A stretch of DNA of 44,592 nucleotides, from positions 1-44,592 of the forward strand of contig JAKSRX010000004.1 in assembly GCA_024403365.1 (NCBI GenBank), written 5' to 3'. Origin of the DNA: Acetatifactor sp. (lineage in GTDB: Bacteria; Bacillota; Clostridia; Lachnospirales; Lachnospiraceae). Under the pieces are notes generated by a model. That model searched no databases and was not told the DNA's origin. It saw nothing but the letters and a program-made list of their open reading frames with translations. The translations under genes were made by a program, and so were the position numbers. Positions 25,036 to 33,812 of this stretch are shown in pieces (position 1 is the first letter of the stretch; each line of letters opens with the position of its first letter).

Positions 25036-25959
25036 ATGGCACTGTTAGGAAAGATGGCAGTTTTGTTCATCTATATGATGTTAGGATATTTTTGTTATAA
25101 GAAAGGGTATCTGGATGCCAAAGCGTCCAAGACCATCAGTTTCGTGGTACTGAATCTGGCAAGTCCGGCGCTGGTCATCAGCGGAACCGTCAACAGAAGC
25201 GGAGACATCGAGGGAGGGTTGCTCCCCACGGTTCTCGCTACCATCGGTCTGTACATCGGACTGATCATTGTCAGTATTTTTATGCCTTATCTTATCGGCG
25301 CTCCTGCGAAAAACCGCGGCATTTACCGCCTGATGACCATCTTTTCCAATATTGGATTCATGGGATTCCCTGTGGTACAGGCGATGTTCGGAGATGACGC
25401 ATTATTGCATGTGGCCATCTTCCAGATCCCTTATAATCTGTTGATCTATTCCTACGGCATCTACGAACTGACCAAGGGTCAGCCTGACGAAAACGGAGAG
25501 AAGACTTCCTTCCAGTGGAAGAAGCTGATCAATGTAGGTATGATCGCCAGCATCGTTACCATTATTCTGTATGCTGCAAGAGTGGAGACCCCGGCGTTCT
25601 TCAACGAGACTTGCGCCGGCCTGGGCGCACTGACGGCGCCTTTGAGTATGATCGTTATCGGTACCGCTCTGGCTAAGATCCCCTTAAAGAGTCTTTTTAC
25701 CGATGTGAGACTGATCTTTTTTACCGCTCTTAAGCTTCTGGTGATTCCTATCCTGGGTATGGGAATTGCCAGACTCTTACTGAAAGATCAGATGCTTCTG
25801 GGCGTTGTGATGGTTATGATCGCTACCCCTGTGGGCAGCATGACCGCTATGTTGGCGGAGCAGTACGGCGGAGATACCGAACTGACCTCCCGCGGCGTGG
25901 CATTGAGCACTTTGCTTTCCGTACTTACCATTCCTCTGGTGGGAATGATCACCCTGTAG
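25036..25959 (+). CDS. AEC (auxin efflux carrier) family transporter, second copy
   Basis: 307 residues from ATG 25036, preceded by ACGGAGGT; an in-frame start at 24976 has no ribosome binding site. About ten membrane segments, with LNLASPALVISG and FSNIGFMGFPVVQAMFGDDA typical of the AEC family. It probably exports organic acids; substrate unknown. The GH20 gene follows 15 bases later, suggesting co-transcription, but no functional link is obvious. Confidence 0.93.
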   Translation: MALLGKMAVLFIYMMLGYFCYKKGYLDAKASKTISFVVLNLASPALVISGTVNRSGDIEGGLLPTVLATIGLYIGLIIVSIFMPYLIGAPAKNRGIYRLMTIFSNIGFMGFPVVQAMFGDDALLHVAIFQIPYNLLIYSYGIYELTKGQPDENGEKTSFQWKKLINVGMIASIVTIILYAARVETPAFFNETCAGLGALTAPLSMIVIGTALAKIPLKSLFTDVRLIFFTALKLLVIPILGMGIARLLLKDQMLLGVVMVMIATPVGSMTAMLAEQYGGDTELTSRGVALSTLLSVLTIPLVGMITL

Positions 25960-25974
25960 TAAAGGAGTCAGCCT

Positions 25975-27819
25975 ATGTACTTACTTCCCCAGCCCATGAA
26001 ACTTGAGAAGGAGCAGGGCACTTTTGCTTTGCAGCTGCATTCCGTGATCCTGATAGATCACAGTGTGGGCGCAGACTGCCTGGCACAGGTGCGTCTTGCG
26101 GCAAATTTTCTGCAGCAGGAGATCCGGGAGTCCTTAGGTTGGGAAGTTACAACGGTACGCTCCTTACATGAGGTGGATGCCGGCAGGATCCGACTTTGCA
26201 TTGGAGAAACCGGGCTTGGGGAGGAAGGATATCTCCTTCAGATCTTAGGAGAAGAGGTGACCATCACCGCAGATAGCGGCGTGGGTATCCTTTATGGGGT
26301 GCAGACCCTTCGACAGATCATATGGCAGCAGGGAGCCTTTTTGCCCTGCCTGAAGATAGAAGACGCGCCGAAGATCGGGCGCCGCGGACTTTCTCTGGAT
26401 GTGACCAGAGGCAGAGTTCCTACCCTGGCGGAACTGAAGCGCCGGGCGGATGAATTGTGCTTTTATAAAATGAATGAGCTGCAGCTCTATGTGGAGCACA
26501 GCTTCCTGTTTCGGAATTTCAGCGAGGTTTGGCGAGGCAGTGACCCGCTGACAGCGGAGGAGATCCTGGAACTGGATGCCTATTGCAAAGAAAGAAATAT
26601 CGACCTGGTGCCTTCCCTGGCCAGCTTCGGACATTTGTACGAGGTGCTGGTAACAAAAAGTTTCGGACATCTCTGTGAGCTGGAGGGCGCAGGAAGTGAA
26701 CCTTTCTCCCTGATCGATCGCATGGCCCATCATACCGTGGATGTTTCCAATGAGGAAAGTTTTCGCATGGTGGCGGAGCGCATCAGAGAGTACAGCGAAC
26801 TTTTCACCTCAGGGTATTTCAATATCTGCGCCGACGAGACCTTTGATCTCTGCGCAGGCAAGAGCAAGGCACTTGGGGAGGAAAAGGGTGTCAAAAGAGT
26901 ATACCTGGATTTCTTAAAGAGGCTTTGCGGTGTAGTGAAGGAATGCGGCAAGACGCCTATGTTCTGGGGAGATGTGCTGCTGGAGGCACCGGAACTTCTT
27001 TCGGAGATGCCTGAGGATGCCATTCTCTTAAACTGGGAGTACGCGCCGGAGGTCACCGAGACCAAGACGAAGATCCTGACAGAGGCGGGAGTTCCCAAAC
27101 TTTATGCCTGCCCCGGTGTGCAGAGTTGGAATCATGTGATCAACAGACATTCCGATGCCTACCGCAATATTTCCGGTATGTGCCGTGTGGCCCACAAATA
27201 CAAGGTTCGGGGACTACTTGTGACAGAGTGGGGCGACTTGGGACATATGGCCCATCCCGCATTTTCTACGGTGGGCGTGATCTATGGGGCAGCCTTTAGC
27301 TGGAACGATCAGGAACTTACGGAGGAAGAGATCAATGCCGCTATTTCCGCGGTGGAGTATGGGGATGCTTCCGGCCGGGTTGTAAATTATTTCCGGGATC
27401 TGGCGGATGCGGAGAGCATTCGATTCTGGAATCTGGTCCACTATAAAGAGACCAGAGAGAAAGCTCCCGAGGCAGAGAGACTGGAATCTGTGCTGGAACA
27501 GGAGCATTTTGAGGCGAAAACGGAGCTTTTCCGGGAGACAAGCCGCAAGTTATATGAACTTTTGCCTCGGGTTTCCGAAAGGACACGCAGCGTGATCGCT
27601 GTTTACCTGCTGCACGGAGAAGGCGCGCAGCTGCTGGCGGAGACCGTAAAGACACTTTTGGGGAAAACGAGAGGGGGGAGAGCTTTCGGGCTCGCTGCTC
27701 GTTTGGAATATTGGTTATATGATTACAAGAAACTCTGGCGATCCACCGCCAGGGAGAGCGAACTGGGCCGCCTGCAGGAGGTGATCTTCTGGTATGCGGA
27801 CCGGCTGCGTGAGTTGTAA
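25975..27819 (+). CDS. Glycoside hydrolase family 20 (beta-N-acetylhexosaminidase)
   Basis: 614 residues. N-terminal GH20b-like domain (about 1-125, starting LLPQPMKLE), then the TIM-barrel: GRRGLSLDVTRGRVPTL, the catalytic pair D287-E288 (CADETFDLC) and a C-terminal barrel part with TEWGDLGH and SWN. The family removes terminal GlcNAc or GalNAc through substrate-assisted catalysis. No signal peptide, so it acts on imported glycans or wall fragments. The C-terminal 150 residues are helical and less typical. AAAGGAG precedes the ATG. With the CE2-like esterase it suggests use of host or plant glycans, by inference. Confidence 0.93.
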   Translation: MYLLPQPMKLEKEQGTFALQLHSVILIDHSVGADCLAQVRLAANFLQQEIRESLGWEVTTVRSLHEVDAGRIRLCIGETGLGEEGYLLQILGEEVTITADSGVGILYGVQTLRQIIWQQGAFLPCLKIEDAPKIGRRGLSLDVTRGRVPTLAELKRRADELCFYKMNELQLYVEHSFLFRNFSEVWRGSDPLTAEEILELDAYCKERNIDLVPSLASFGHLYEVLVTKSFGHLCELEGAGSEPFSLIDRMAHHTVDVSNEESFRMVAERIREYSELFTSGYFNICADETFDLCAGKSKALGEEKGVKRVYLDFLKRLCGVVKECGKTPMFWGDVLLEAPELLSEMPEDAILLNWEYAPEVTETKTKILTEAGVPKLYACPGVQSWNHVINRHSDAYRNISGMCRVAHKYKVRGLLVTEWGDLGHMAHPAFSTVGVIYGAAFSWNDQELTEEEINAAISAVEYGDASGRVVNYFRDLADAESIRFWNLVHYKETREKAPEAERLESVLEQEHFEAKTELFRETSRKLYELLPRVSERTRSVIAVYLLHGEGAQLLAETVKTLLGKTRGGRAFGLAARLEYWLYDYKKLWRSTARESELGRLQEVIFWYADRLREL

Positions 27820-27851
27820 GAGGGGGAAAAACCCACGGGGAGGGACAGACG

Positions 27852-29363
27852 ATGAGCTTTGAAAGTATTTTGGATCTGAAACTGAGCTCCTACAAGGAGT
27901 TGCCCAGACCGACCTTTTTCCTGGATCTGAATTTGAAGCAGATCCTGGATAAGATCAATCAGTTCTGGACAGAGGATGTAACGTCGCTTTTTTATTTCCC
28001 TGCGGACAAGGAGTGCGAGGATTATCGCCGCGATGTGTTCGGGGATATGAAGAAGCCGGAGGTATTTGCGCTTTTCACGGAATTTAACAGCCGCATGAAG
28101 GAGCGCGAAAAGGCACTTCAGCAGAAGAATCTGGTGAGAGTGGAAAGCCAGAAGGCTACCTGGCATCTGCGGGAAGTGGATATGTATTGCAAGACCTTCG
28201 TGACACTTTGCGAGGACCTGGAGAAGGCTCCCATTGAGAGTGCAGGCCTGGTGGCATTAAAGGACGAATTGAAAGAATATCTTGCTTCCGATGAGTTCGT
28301 GGCAATGAGGCAGGCAGTGGATAAACTGATCGAGGAGCTCTACAGTTTCCGCGTGGTGCTCACTTATGAGAACAACCAGATCGTGGTGTCGGAAGGGGAA
28401 CAGCCCAGAACTTATGACGATTTCCTGAAGAAGGGATTCCCCGAAAACAAGGCAGAACTCCGCAGTCCCTTTGCTTCCACCGCAGAGCTTACCAATCTGG
28501 AACTGGAAGTGATGAAGGTCATGTCCAAGAAGCATCCCGAGTTTTTCAAGGGTGTGGTGACCTTTTATCAGAAATATCAGACCTACGCCAAAGAAAAACT
28601 GGTGCGAGTGAATAAGGAGGTAGGGTATTACCTTTCCTTTGTACAATTTGAGAAGAAGATGCAGGAGAACGGGTTCCTTTTTGCTACCCCGAAGACCTGC
28701 GAGAGAGAAGAGTTCAGCGCCTTTGGCTTGTACGATCTGGCACTGGCCTGTGTGAATATGTCTCAGAAGAAGCCGGTCATCAGCAACGATTTCACCTATG
28801 GCGCAGGGGAGCAGTTCTTCGTGCTCACCGGACCCAACCAGGGTGGTAAGACTACCTTTGCAAGAAGTTTGGGTCAGCTGATCTTCTTCAGCAAGATGGG
28901 CTTCGATGTGCCTGCCGCAAGCGCCAAGGTACCTTATTTCAACCACATTCTGACTCATTTCTCCGTGGAGGAGAGTCTGGAGACAGGACGCGGTAAGCTG
29001 AAGGAAGAACTGGTGCGACTGCAGCCCATGATGGACAGCGTCTACGAGAACACCTTCGTTATCATCAACGAACTTTTCACCACTGCGGCAAACTATGATG
29101 CCTGCATCATGGGTAACCGTGTGCTGGAGCATTTTATCAAGCAGAATTGTATGGGTATCTATGTTACCCATTTGAAGGAACTGTCCGAGGGGCACAAGGA
29201 GGTAGTCAGCCTCCGCGCTACATTGGATGAGAACCGAATGCAGAGCTATAAGATCATCAGAAGCGCTGCGGATGATTCCGCCTGCGCCGTGAACCAGGTC
29301 AACAAATATCAGCTGACTTACGACCAGCTGAGCAAGCGTCTGGGAGAAAGGAGGGAGCAGTAA
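27852..29363 (+). CDS. Short MutS-like ATPase, first of a pair
   Basis: 503 residues, much shorter than mismatch-repair MutS (about 850); no N-terminal mismatch-binding domain with an FxE motif is seen. Helical core about 60-300, then the MutS ATPase domain with Walker A GPNQGGKTT (327-335) and Walker B IINEL, where N406-E407 replaces the usual Asp-Glu. The later THLKELSEG and helix-turn-helix-like end (NQVNKYQLTYDQLSKRLGER) fit the MutS C-terminal fold. MutS-family enzymes act as dimers, and the neighbour, starting immediately after this stop, is a likely partner. The role is unknown and need not be mismatch repair. Confidence 0.9.
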   Translation: MSFESILDLKLSSYKELPRPTFFLDLNLKQILDKINQFWTEDVTSLFYFPADKECEDYRRDVFGDMKKPEVFALFTEFNSRMKEREKALQQKNLVRVESQKATWHLREVDMYCKTFVTLCEDLEKAPIESAGLVALKDELKEYLASDEFVAMRQAVDKLIEELYSFRVVLTYENNQIVVSEGEQPRTYDDFLKKGFPENKAELRSPFASTAELTNLELEVMKVMSKKHPEFFKGVVTFYQKYQTYAKEKLVRVNKEVGYYLSFVQFEKKMQENGFLFATPKTCEREEFSAFGLYDLALACVNMSQKKPVISNDFTYGAGEQFFVLTGPNQGGKTTFARSLGQLIFFSKMGFDVPAASAKVPYFNHILTHFSVEESLETGRGKLKEELVRLQPMMDSVYENTFVIINELFTTAANYDACIMGNRVLEHFIKQNCMGIYVTHLKELSEGHKEVVSLRATLDENRMQSYKIIRSAADDSACAVNQVNKYQLTYDQLSKRLGERREQ

Positions 29364-31007
29364 ATGAATATCCATCTTTTATATCCCGACAAAGACTGGC
29401 TGAATATGACTCCCTACTTCGACTATCTCAGCGTGGTGCAGGACCTGAGCCTTCATATTCTGTTCCGTATGGCTTCCAGAGATGTGGTATTGGAGAATGG
29501 TGAAGTAAAGAATATCACCGACACCGACCCCTTCGTGCAGGATGCTATGAAGAAGATCATGGTGGTTCCCCTCACCTCCAAGGAGGAGATCCTGTATCGC
29601 CAGGAGATCGTCAAGGACTGTATCAACGAGGAAGATTTCATCCGGGAGCTGTATGTAAAGGTCACAGATATCCTGAAGGCCTGGGAACAGCTGGGACGCA
29701 GAGAGAACAAGCGCTCCGGCAAGCAGAATACGGTCAGCGGCCTGGTGACAGAGGTGCATGTGCTGAAGCTTTTCGTAAAAGGATTGACAGATATTAAGCG
29801 ACATCTCACCATGTACATGCCCAGATTACATTCCACGGGTTTCAACCAATTGCTGGAAAGATTGAATGAAGTATTCTCCGATGAAGAGCAGGAGAAATAC
29901 GAGTCGATCCTGAAGGATATCTCCTTCTTTATAGATAACCACAAGGAAGATGCCAATCTGATGACCATCAACAGCCCCAAGATCGTGATCGAATGCGGGG
30001 TGGCTGACGGCCTGAAACTTTCCGATATCAAACTGGACACTGTGGCCTGTGAGACAAAGCGTTACCGCGATCCCAACAGTGCCCTGGGTAAATTCAACAG
30101 TTTCTTAAATGCCAGAACTCCCGGCGCTATCGCCTTCCAGAAGGATACCCCGATCTATAATCAGGTAGCCGGCATCGAGTACGAGGTGGTCAAGTATATC
30201 ATGGCCAGCTGCGATCGACTGTTTACCACCTTCAACGGATTCTTCGATCAGTTGAGACTGCAGACGGCCTTCTATGTGGGAGCGGTGAATCTGACCCACC
30301 ATATCGAGAGATTTGAACTGGAGATGTGCTATCCTACCGTGGGCGAGCAGGATGAGCTTTACTTTGAGGACCTGAAGGAATTCGTGATGTGTATCGAGCA
30401 GCGCGTGAAGGCGGTGGGCAATGATGTGGATATCAAGAACAAGATGCTTCTCATCGTCACCGGCGCAAACCAGGGCGGTAAATCCACCTTCCTGCGAAGC
30501 ATCGGCGTAGCACAGATCATGATGCAGGCGGGACTTCCCGTTACTGCGAAGCGTTATCGCACCGGAATTTTCCCGGCATTCTTCACGCACTTTACCAGAC
30601 GAGAAGACAGCGCCATGAACAGCGGTCGACTGGATGAAGAATTGGGCCGTATGAATCAGATCATCGAGAATCTGGGAGAGAATTCCCTGATCCTTTTGAA
30701 TGAATCCTTTGCAACCACTACCGAGAAGGAAGGTTCGGTCATTGCCTACGATATCATCAAGGCGCTGAGCGAGGCGGGCGTGAAGATCCTCACCGTGACC
30801 CATCTGCTTTCCTTCGCACAGAAGATCTACGAGGAGGCGGGGGAAGCCGAGGCAAAGGGAGAGCCGATGCCTATCACCTTCCTTTCCGCAGAGCGCAGGG
30901 AAGACGGTAAGCGTACCTTCAAGATGATCCAGCACGCTCCGGAACTCACCAGCTTTGGCCTGGATCTCTATGAATCTATTATCAATGGTGTGAAAGAAAA
31001 ACGATAA
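29364..31007 (+). CDS. Short MutS-like ATPase, second of a pair
   Basis: 547 residues, starting directly after the stop of its partner, with AAAGGAGGGAG inside the upstream gene. It has the MutS helical core and ATPase domain: Walker A GANQGGKST (367-375) and Walker B LLLNES with N446-E447 instead of Asp-Glu; THLLSFAQ corresponds to the switch region. No mismatch-recognition domain. Identical changes in both partners point to a family trait, not decay. The pair probably forms a heterodimer. The PHP gene follows 15 bases later. Confidence 0.9.
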   Translation: MNIHLLYPDKDWLNMTPYFDYLSVVQDLSLHILFRMASRDVVLENGEVKNITDTDPFVQDAMKKIMVVPLTSKEEILYRQEIVKDCINEEDFIRELYVKVTDILKAWEQLGRRENKRSGKQNTVSGLVTEVHVLKLFVKGLTDIKRHLTMYMPRLHSTGFNQLLERLNEVFSDEEQEKYESILKDISFFIDNHKEDANLMTINSPKIVIECGVADGLKLSDIKLDTVACETKRYRDPNSALGKFNSFLNARTPGAIAFQKDTPIYNQVAGIEYEVVKYIMASCDRLFTTFNGFFDQLRLQTAFYVGAVNLTHHIERFELEMCYPTVGEQDELYFEDLKEFVMCIEQRVKAVGNDVDIKNKMLLIVTGANQGGKSTFLRSIGVAQIMMQAGLPVTAKRYRTGIFPAFFTHFTRREDSAMNSGRLDEELGRMNQIIENLGENSLILLNESFATTTEKEGSVIAYDIIKALSEAGVKILTVTHLLSFAQKIYEEAGEAEAKGEPMPITFLSAERREDGKRTFKMIQHAPELTSFGLDLYESIINGVKEKR

Positions 31008-31022
31008 GGAAGAGAAAAAATC

Positions 31023-31751
31023 ATGTTATTTGGCGGTTATTTATACGAGACACATATGCATACTTCCGAGGGAAGCCTTTGCGGCGGCAGTACCGGCGCA
31101 GAGCAGGCAAGGGCCTACAAGGAGGCAGGATACACCGGTATCATCATTACCGATCATTTCTTCTACGGCAATACCAGACCGGACCGCAGCCTTCCCTGGG
31201 CGGAATGGGTGGAACAGTTCTGCAGCGGATATGAGCATGCCAAGGAGGAGGGCGACAAGATCGGCCTCCAGGTATTCTTCGGTTGGGAGTCCGGCTACAA
31301 CGGCACCGAGTTTCTGGTGTACGGCCTGTCAAAGCAGTGGCTTCTGGACCATCCTGAGATCCGAGATGCTTCCGTGGAAGAGCAGATGAAACTGGTGCAT
31401 GCCGACGGCGGCTTCATCAGTCAGGCTCACCCTTTCAGAGAAGCAAGCTACATCAAGGGCATTCACCTGTATCCTTACTACATCGATGCGGTGGAGGGTT
31501 ATAATGCCAGCCACACCAGCCGGTTTAAGGGCGGCACCCTTCATCCGGAATATAATGACAGAGCTGTCACTTATGCAGAACAGTATGGACTTCCTCTGAC
31601 TGCAGGCTCCGACCAGCATACCACCAACATGATCTGGGGCGGTATGGTATTCCCCAGAAAACTGGAAGATATCCATGATTTCGCCAAGGCAGTAGCTAAC
31701 CGTGAGGTGCTCCGTCTGTTGGACGGTACCGAGGACCCTTCCGAGAGATAA
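31023..31751 (+). CDS. PHP-domain phosphoesterase
   Basis: 242 residues with the PHP metal-site motifs: H11-x-H13 (ETHMHTSEGS), ITDHF, FGWES, SQAHPF, VEGYN and GSDQH. Members hydrolyse phosphate esters or phosphodiesters with a trinuclear metal site; histidinol-phosphatase and nucleotide phosphatases belong here. Substrate not predictable. It probably shares a transcript with the two MutS-like genes. Terminators follow. Confidence 0.92.
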   Translation: MLFGGYLYETHMHTSEGSLCGGSTGAEQARAYKEAGYTGIIITDHFFYGNTRPDRSLPWAEWVEQFCSGYEHAKEEGDKIGLQVFFGWESGYNGTEFLVYGLSKQWLLDHPEIRDASVEEQMKLVHADGGFISQAHPFREASYIKGIHLYPYYIDAVEGYNASHTSRFKGGTLHPEYNDRAVTYAEQYGLPLTAGSDQHTTNMIWGGMVFPRKLEDIHDFAKAVANREVLRLLDGTEDPSER

Positions 31752-31782
31752 ATAGGCCGGCTATTCGATTACACAAAATAAT

Positions 31783-31828
31783 AAAGACTGTGCAAACCAA
31801 GCATTTTGGAATTTGCACAGTCTTTTTT
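31783..31828. terminator. Terminator built from an inverted 14-mer, probably bidirectional
   Basis: AAAGACTGTGCAAA (31783-31796) pairs perfectly with TTTGCACAGTCTTT (31812-31825), 15-base loop, T-run after. It ends the PHP gene transcript. Confidence 0.85.
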
Positions 31829-31873
31829 GTTGTTTTTGGAAGTTGCCTCCTGTGAAAAGGGGACTTTTTCTAT

Positions 31874-31915
31874 TTTGCACAGTCTTTTCGGGCTTTTTTC
31901 GGGAAAAAGACTGTG
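31874..31915. repeat. Second hairpin made of the same motif
   Basis: TTTGCACAGTCTTT (31874-31887) is a third perfect copy of the 14-mer and faces a shortened inverted copy AAAGACTGTG (31906-31915). It lies between the convergent PHP and ABC exporter genes and can act as a second bidirectional terminator. The rest of 31826-32014 holds nothing else I can identify. Confidence 0.7.
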
Positions 31916-32014
31916 TGATTTTCAAAAAACAAAGATTTGACAGGAATGACGCCGGAGAAACCCAAAATGCAGCGACATCGACGAAACAGATGCCCGGGAA
32001 CCGTGAAAGCGGCC

Positions 32015-33784
32015 CTATACATCCTTGTGGATCTGCAGGTCGTACAGCTTCTTGTAGATACCATCCTGGGCCAGAAGTTCCTGGTGAGTGCCGCGCTCGC
32101 GGATCTTGCCTTTGTGCATGACCATGATGCAGTCGGCATGCTGAATGGTGGAAAGTCTGTGGGCTACCATGATGGTGGTGCGGCCCTGCATCAGTTTCTC
32201 CAGAGCTTCCTGGATCAACAGCTCGGTCTCGGTATCGATGTTTGCAGTGGCCTCATCCATAACCAGGATGCTGGGCTTGTGAGCCAGAGTTCTTGCGAAG
32301 GAGAGCAGCTGTTTCTCTCCGGCAGAGAAGGTGGCGCCGCGCTCGGAAACGGGCTCTGCGTATTTCTGAGGAAGCTTCTCGATGAAGTGGGAGGCATTGA
32401 CATATTTTGCGGCTGCCTCGATTTCCTCGGGAGTGATGCTTTCGTCGTAAAGTCTGATATTGCTTTCAATGGTACCTTCGAAGATGAACACATCCTGCTG
32501 CATCTGACCGATGGCACTGCGCAGCTGCTTCTTGGAAAGTTCTTTGATATCCACGCCGTCGATGTAGATGTGACCCTGCTGGATGTCGTAATAGCGTCCG
32601 ATCAGGTTCAGGATGGAAGACTTTCCGGCGCCGGTGGCACCTACGAAAGCGACGCGCTGGCCGGGCTCGATCACGAAGGAAACATCTCGCAGAACGTAGT
32701 TTTCATCGTCATAAGCGAACCATACGTGGTCGAATTCGATGCGGCCTTTGATCTCGGGAAGGAGGGTAACATTTTCCACTTCGGGGATCAGCACATCTTC
32801 ATCCATGATGGTGAAGATCTTCTCGGCGGAAGCCAGGGAGGACTGCAGGGTAGAAAACTGCTCAGCCAGCTCCTGGATGGGCTCGAAGAAGGATTTGATG
32901 TACTGGGAGAAGATGAACAGGGTACCGATGGAGATGACCTCGTTCAGCACATCTGCGCTGCCCAGATCCAGAACGATCATCAGTGAGAAGATGCTCAGGA
33001 TATAGACCAGGGGACGGAAGATGGCGAACACCAGCATCTCACGGTAGAAGGCCTTGTAAAGAGCGGTATTCTTGCCGCTGAACTCTTCATATTTTCTCTG
33101 CTCGCGGCCGAAGATCTGGATGATCTTCATACCGGAGATATTCTCGGAGAGGAAGGTGTTGAGGTCGGTCAGCTTGGTTCGGGTAATACGATAGGTTGCT
33201 CTGGCAATCTTACGGAAAAGGATGGTGATGACCACAACGATGGGCAGCAGCACGAAACTGATCAGTGCCAGACGCCAGTCAAGGGATAGCATTACCGCCG
33301 CCAGGGCGATGATATTTACGATGTTTCTGAACAGACGCACCAGAATGCCGGAATACATCTCATCCAGAGCCTCTACGTCGTTGGTGACACGAGTCACCAA
33401 TTTACCGACGGGAGTTAAGTCGAAATAGCGGCTGCTCAAGGACTGGATGTGGGCATAGAGCTCTTTTCGCACGGTGAGAATGATCTTCTGACCGGTCTTC
33501 TGGAGAAGCCAGGCCTGAGAAATATTGAAAATAAAGCTCAGCACCAGAACCACACTATATTTGATGGCGGTATTGGTGATGGCCTCGAAACCCGCACCTG
33601 CCTCAAAGGCATCGATGGCATCACCGATCAACATGGGGCGATACAGGTCAAAGGCTGTGAGGATCAGCACCATCACCAGACAGGAAGCTACTGCAAAGAG
33701 GTAAGGCTTCATATAGGACAGAAGTCGAAGCAGTGCGCTGCCTTTATAATTAGTTTCAATTTTATCATCATTCAGATTACTCAT
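32015..33784 (-). CDS. ABC exporter subunit with degenerate signature motif (heterodimer, half 2)
   Basis: 589 residues: six membrane segments (about 30-300) then an ATPase domain with Walker A GATGAGKSS (382-390), signature FSAGE (486-490) instead of LSGGQ, and Walker B ILVMDE with catalytic E511. The partner encoded just upstream has the complementary defect, the arrangement of heterodimeric exporters such as TM287/288, LmrCD and BmrCD, which have one active and one degenerate ATP site. Likely exports hydrophobic drugs, lipids or peptides. Last gene of a four-gene minus-strand operon. Confidence 0.95.
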   Translation of the reverse strand: MSNLNDDKIETNYKGSALLRLLSYMKPYLFAVASCLVMVLILTAFDLYRPMLIGDAIDAFEAGAGFEAITNTAIKYSVVLVLSFIFNISQAWLLQKTGQKIILTVRKELYAHIQSLSSRYFDLTPVGKLVTRVTNDVEALDEMYSGILVRLFRNIVNIIALAAVMLSLDWRLALISFVLLPIVVVITILFRKIARATYRITRTKLTDLNTFLSENISGMKIIQIFGREQRKYEEFSGKNTALYKAFYREMLVFAIFRPLVYILSIFSLMIVLDLGSADVLNEVISIGTLFIFSQYIKSFFEPIQELAEQFSTLQSSLASAEKIFTIMDEDVLIPEVENVTLLPEIKGRIEFDHVWFAYDDENYVLRDVSFVIEPGQRVAFVGATGAGKSSILNLIGRYYDIQQGHIYIDGVDIKELSKKQLRSAIGQMQQDVFIFEGTIESNIRLYDESITPEEIEAAAKYVNASHFIEKLPQKYAEPVSERGATFSAGEKQLLSFARTLAHKPSILVMDEATANIDTETELLIQEALEKLMQGRTTIMVAHRLSTIQHADCIMVMHKGKIRERGTHQELLAQDGIYKKLYDLQIHKDV

Positions 33785-33812
33785 GATGGGATAACCTTTC
33801 TGTTATTTATCG

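Noticed and set aside
28257..29375. 372-codon open frame on the minus strand over the first MutS-like gene
   Set aside because: The sense frame has intact Walker motifs and a good ribosome binding site; the antisense frame is a codon-bias shadow.
31783..31915. Possible CRISPR array or REP element from the repeated 14-mer
   Set aside because: Only four copies in inverted pairs with no regular spacers; terminator hairpins explain them.
31937..32986. 349-codon open frame on the plus strand over the end of the ABC exporter gene
   Set aside because: The minus-strand frame encodes a complete ATPase domain; the plus-strand product matches no family I know.
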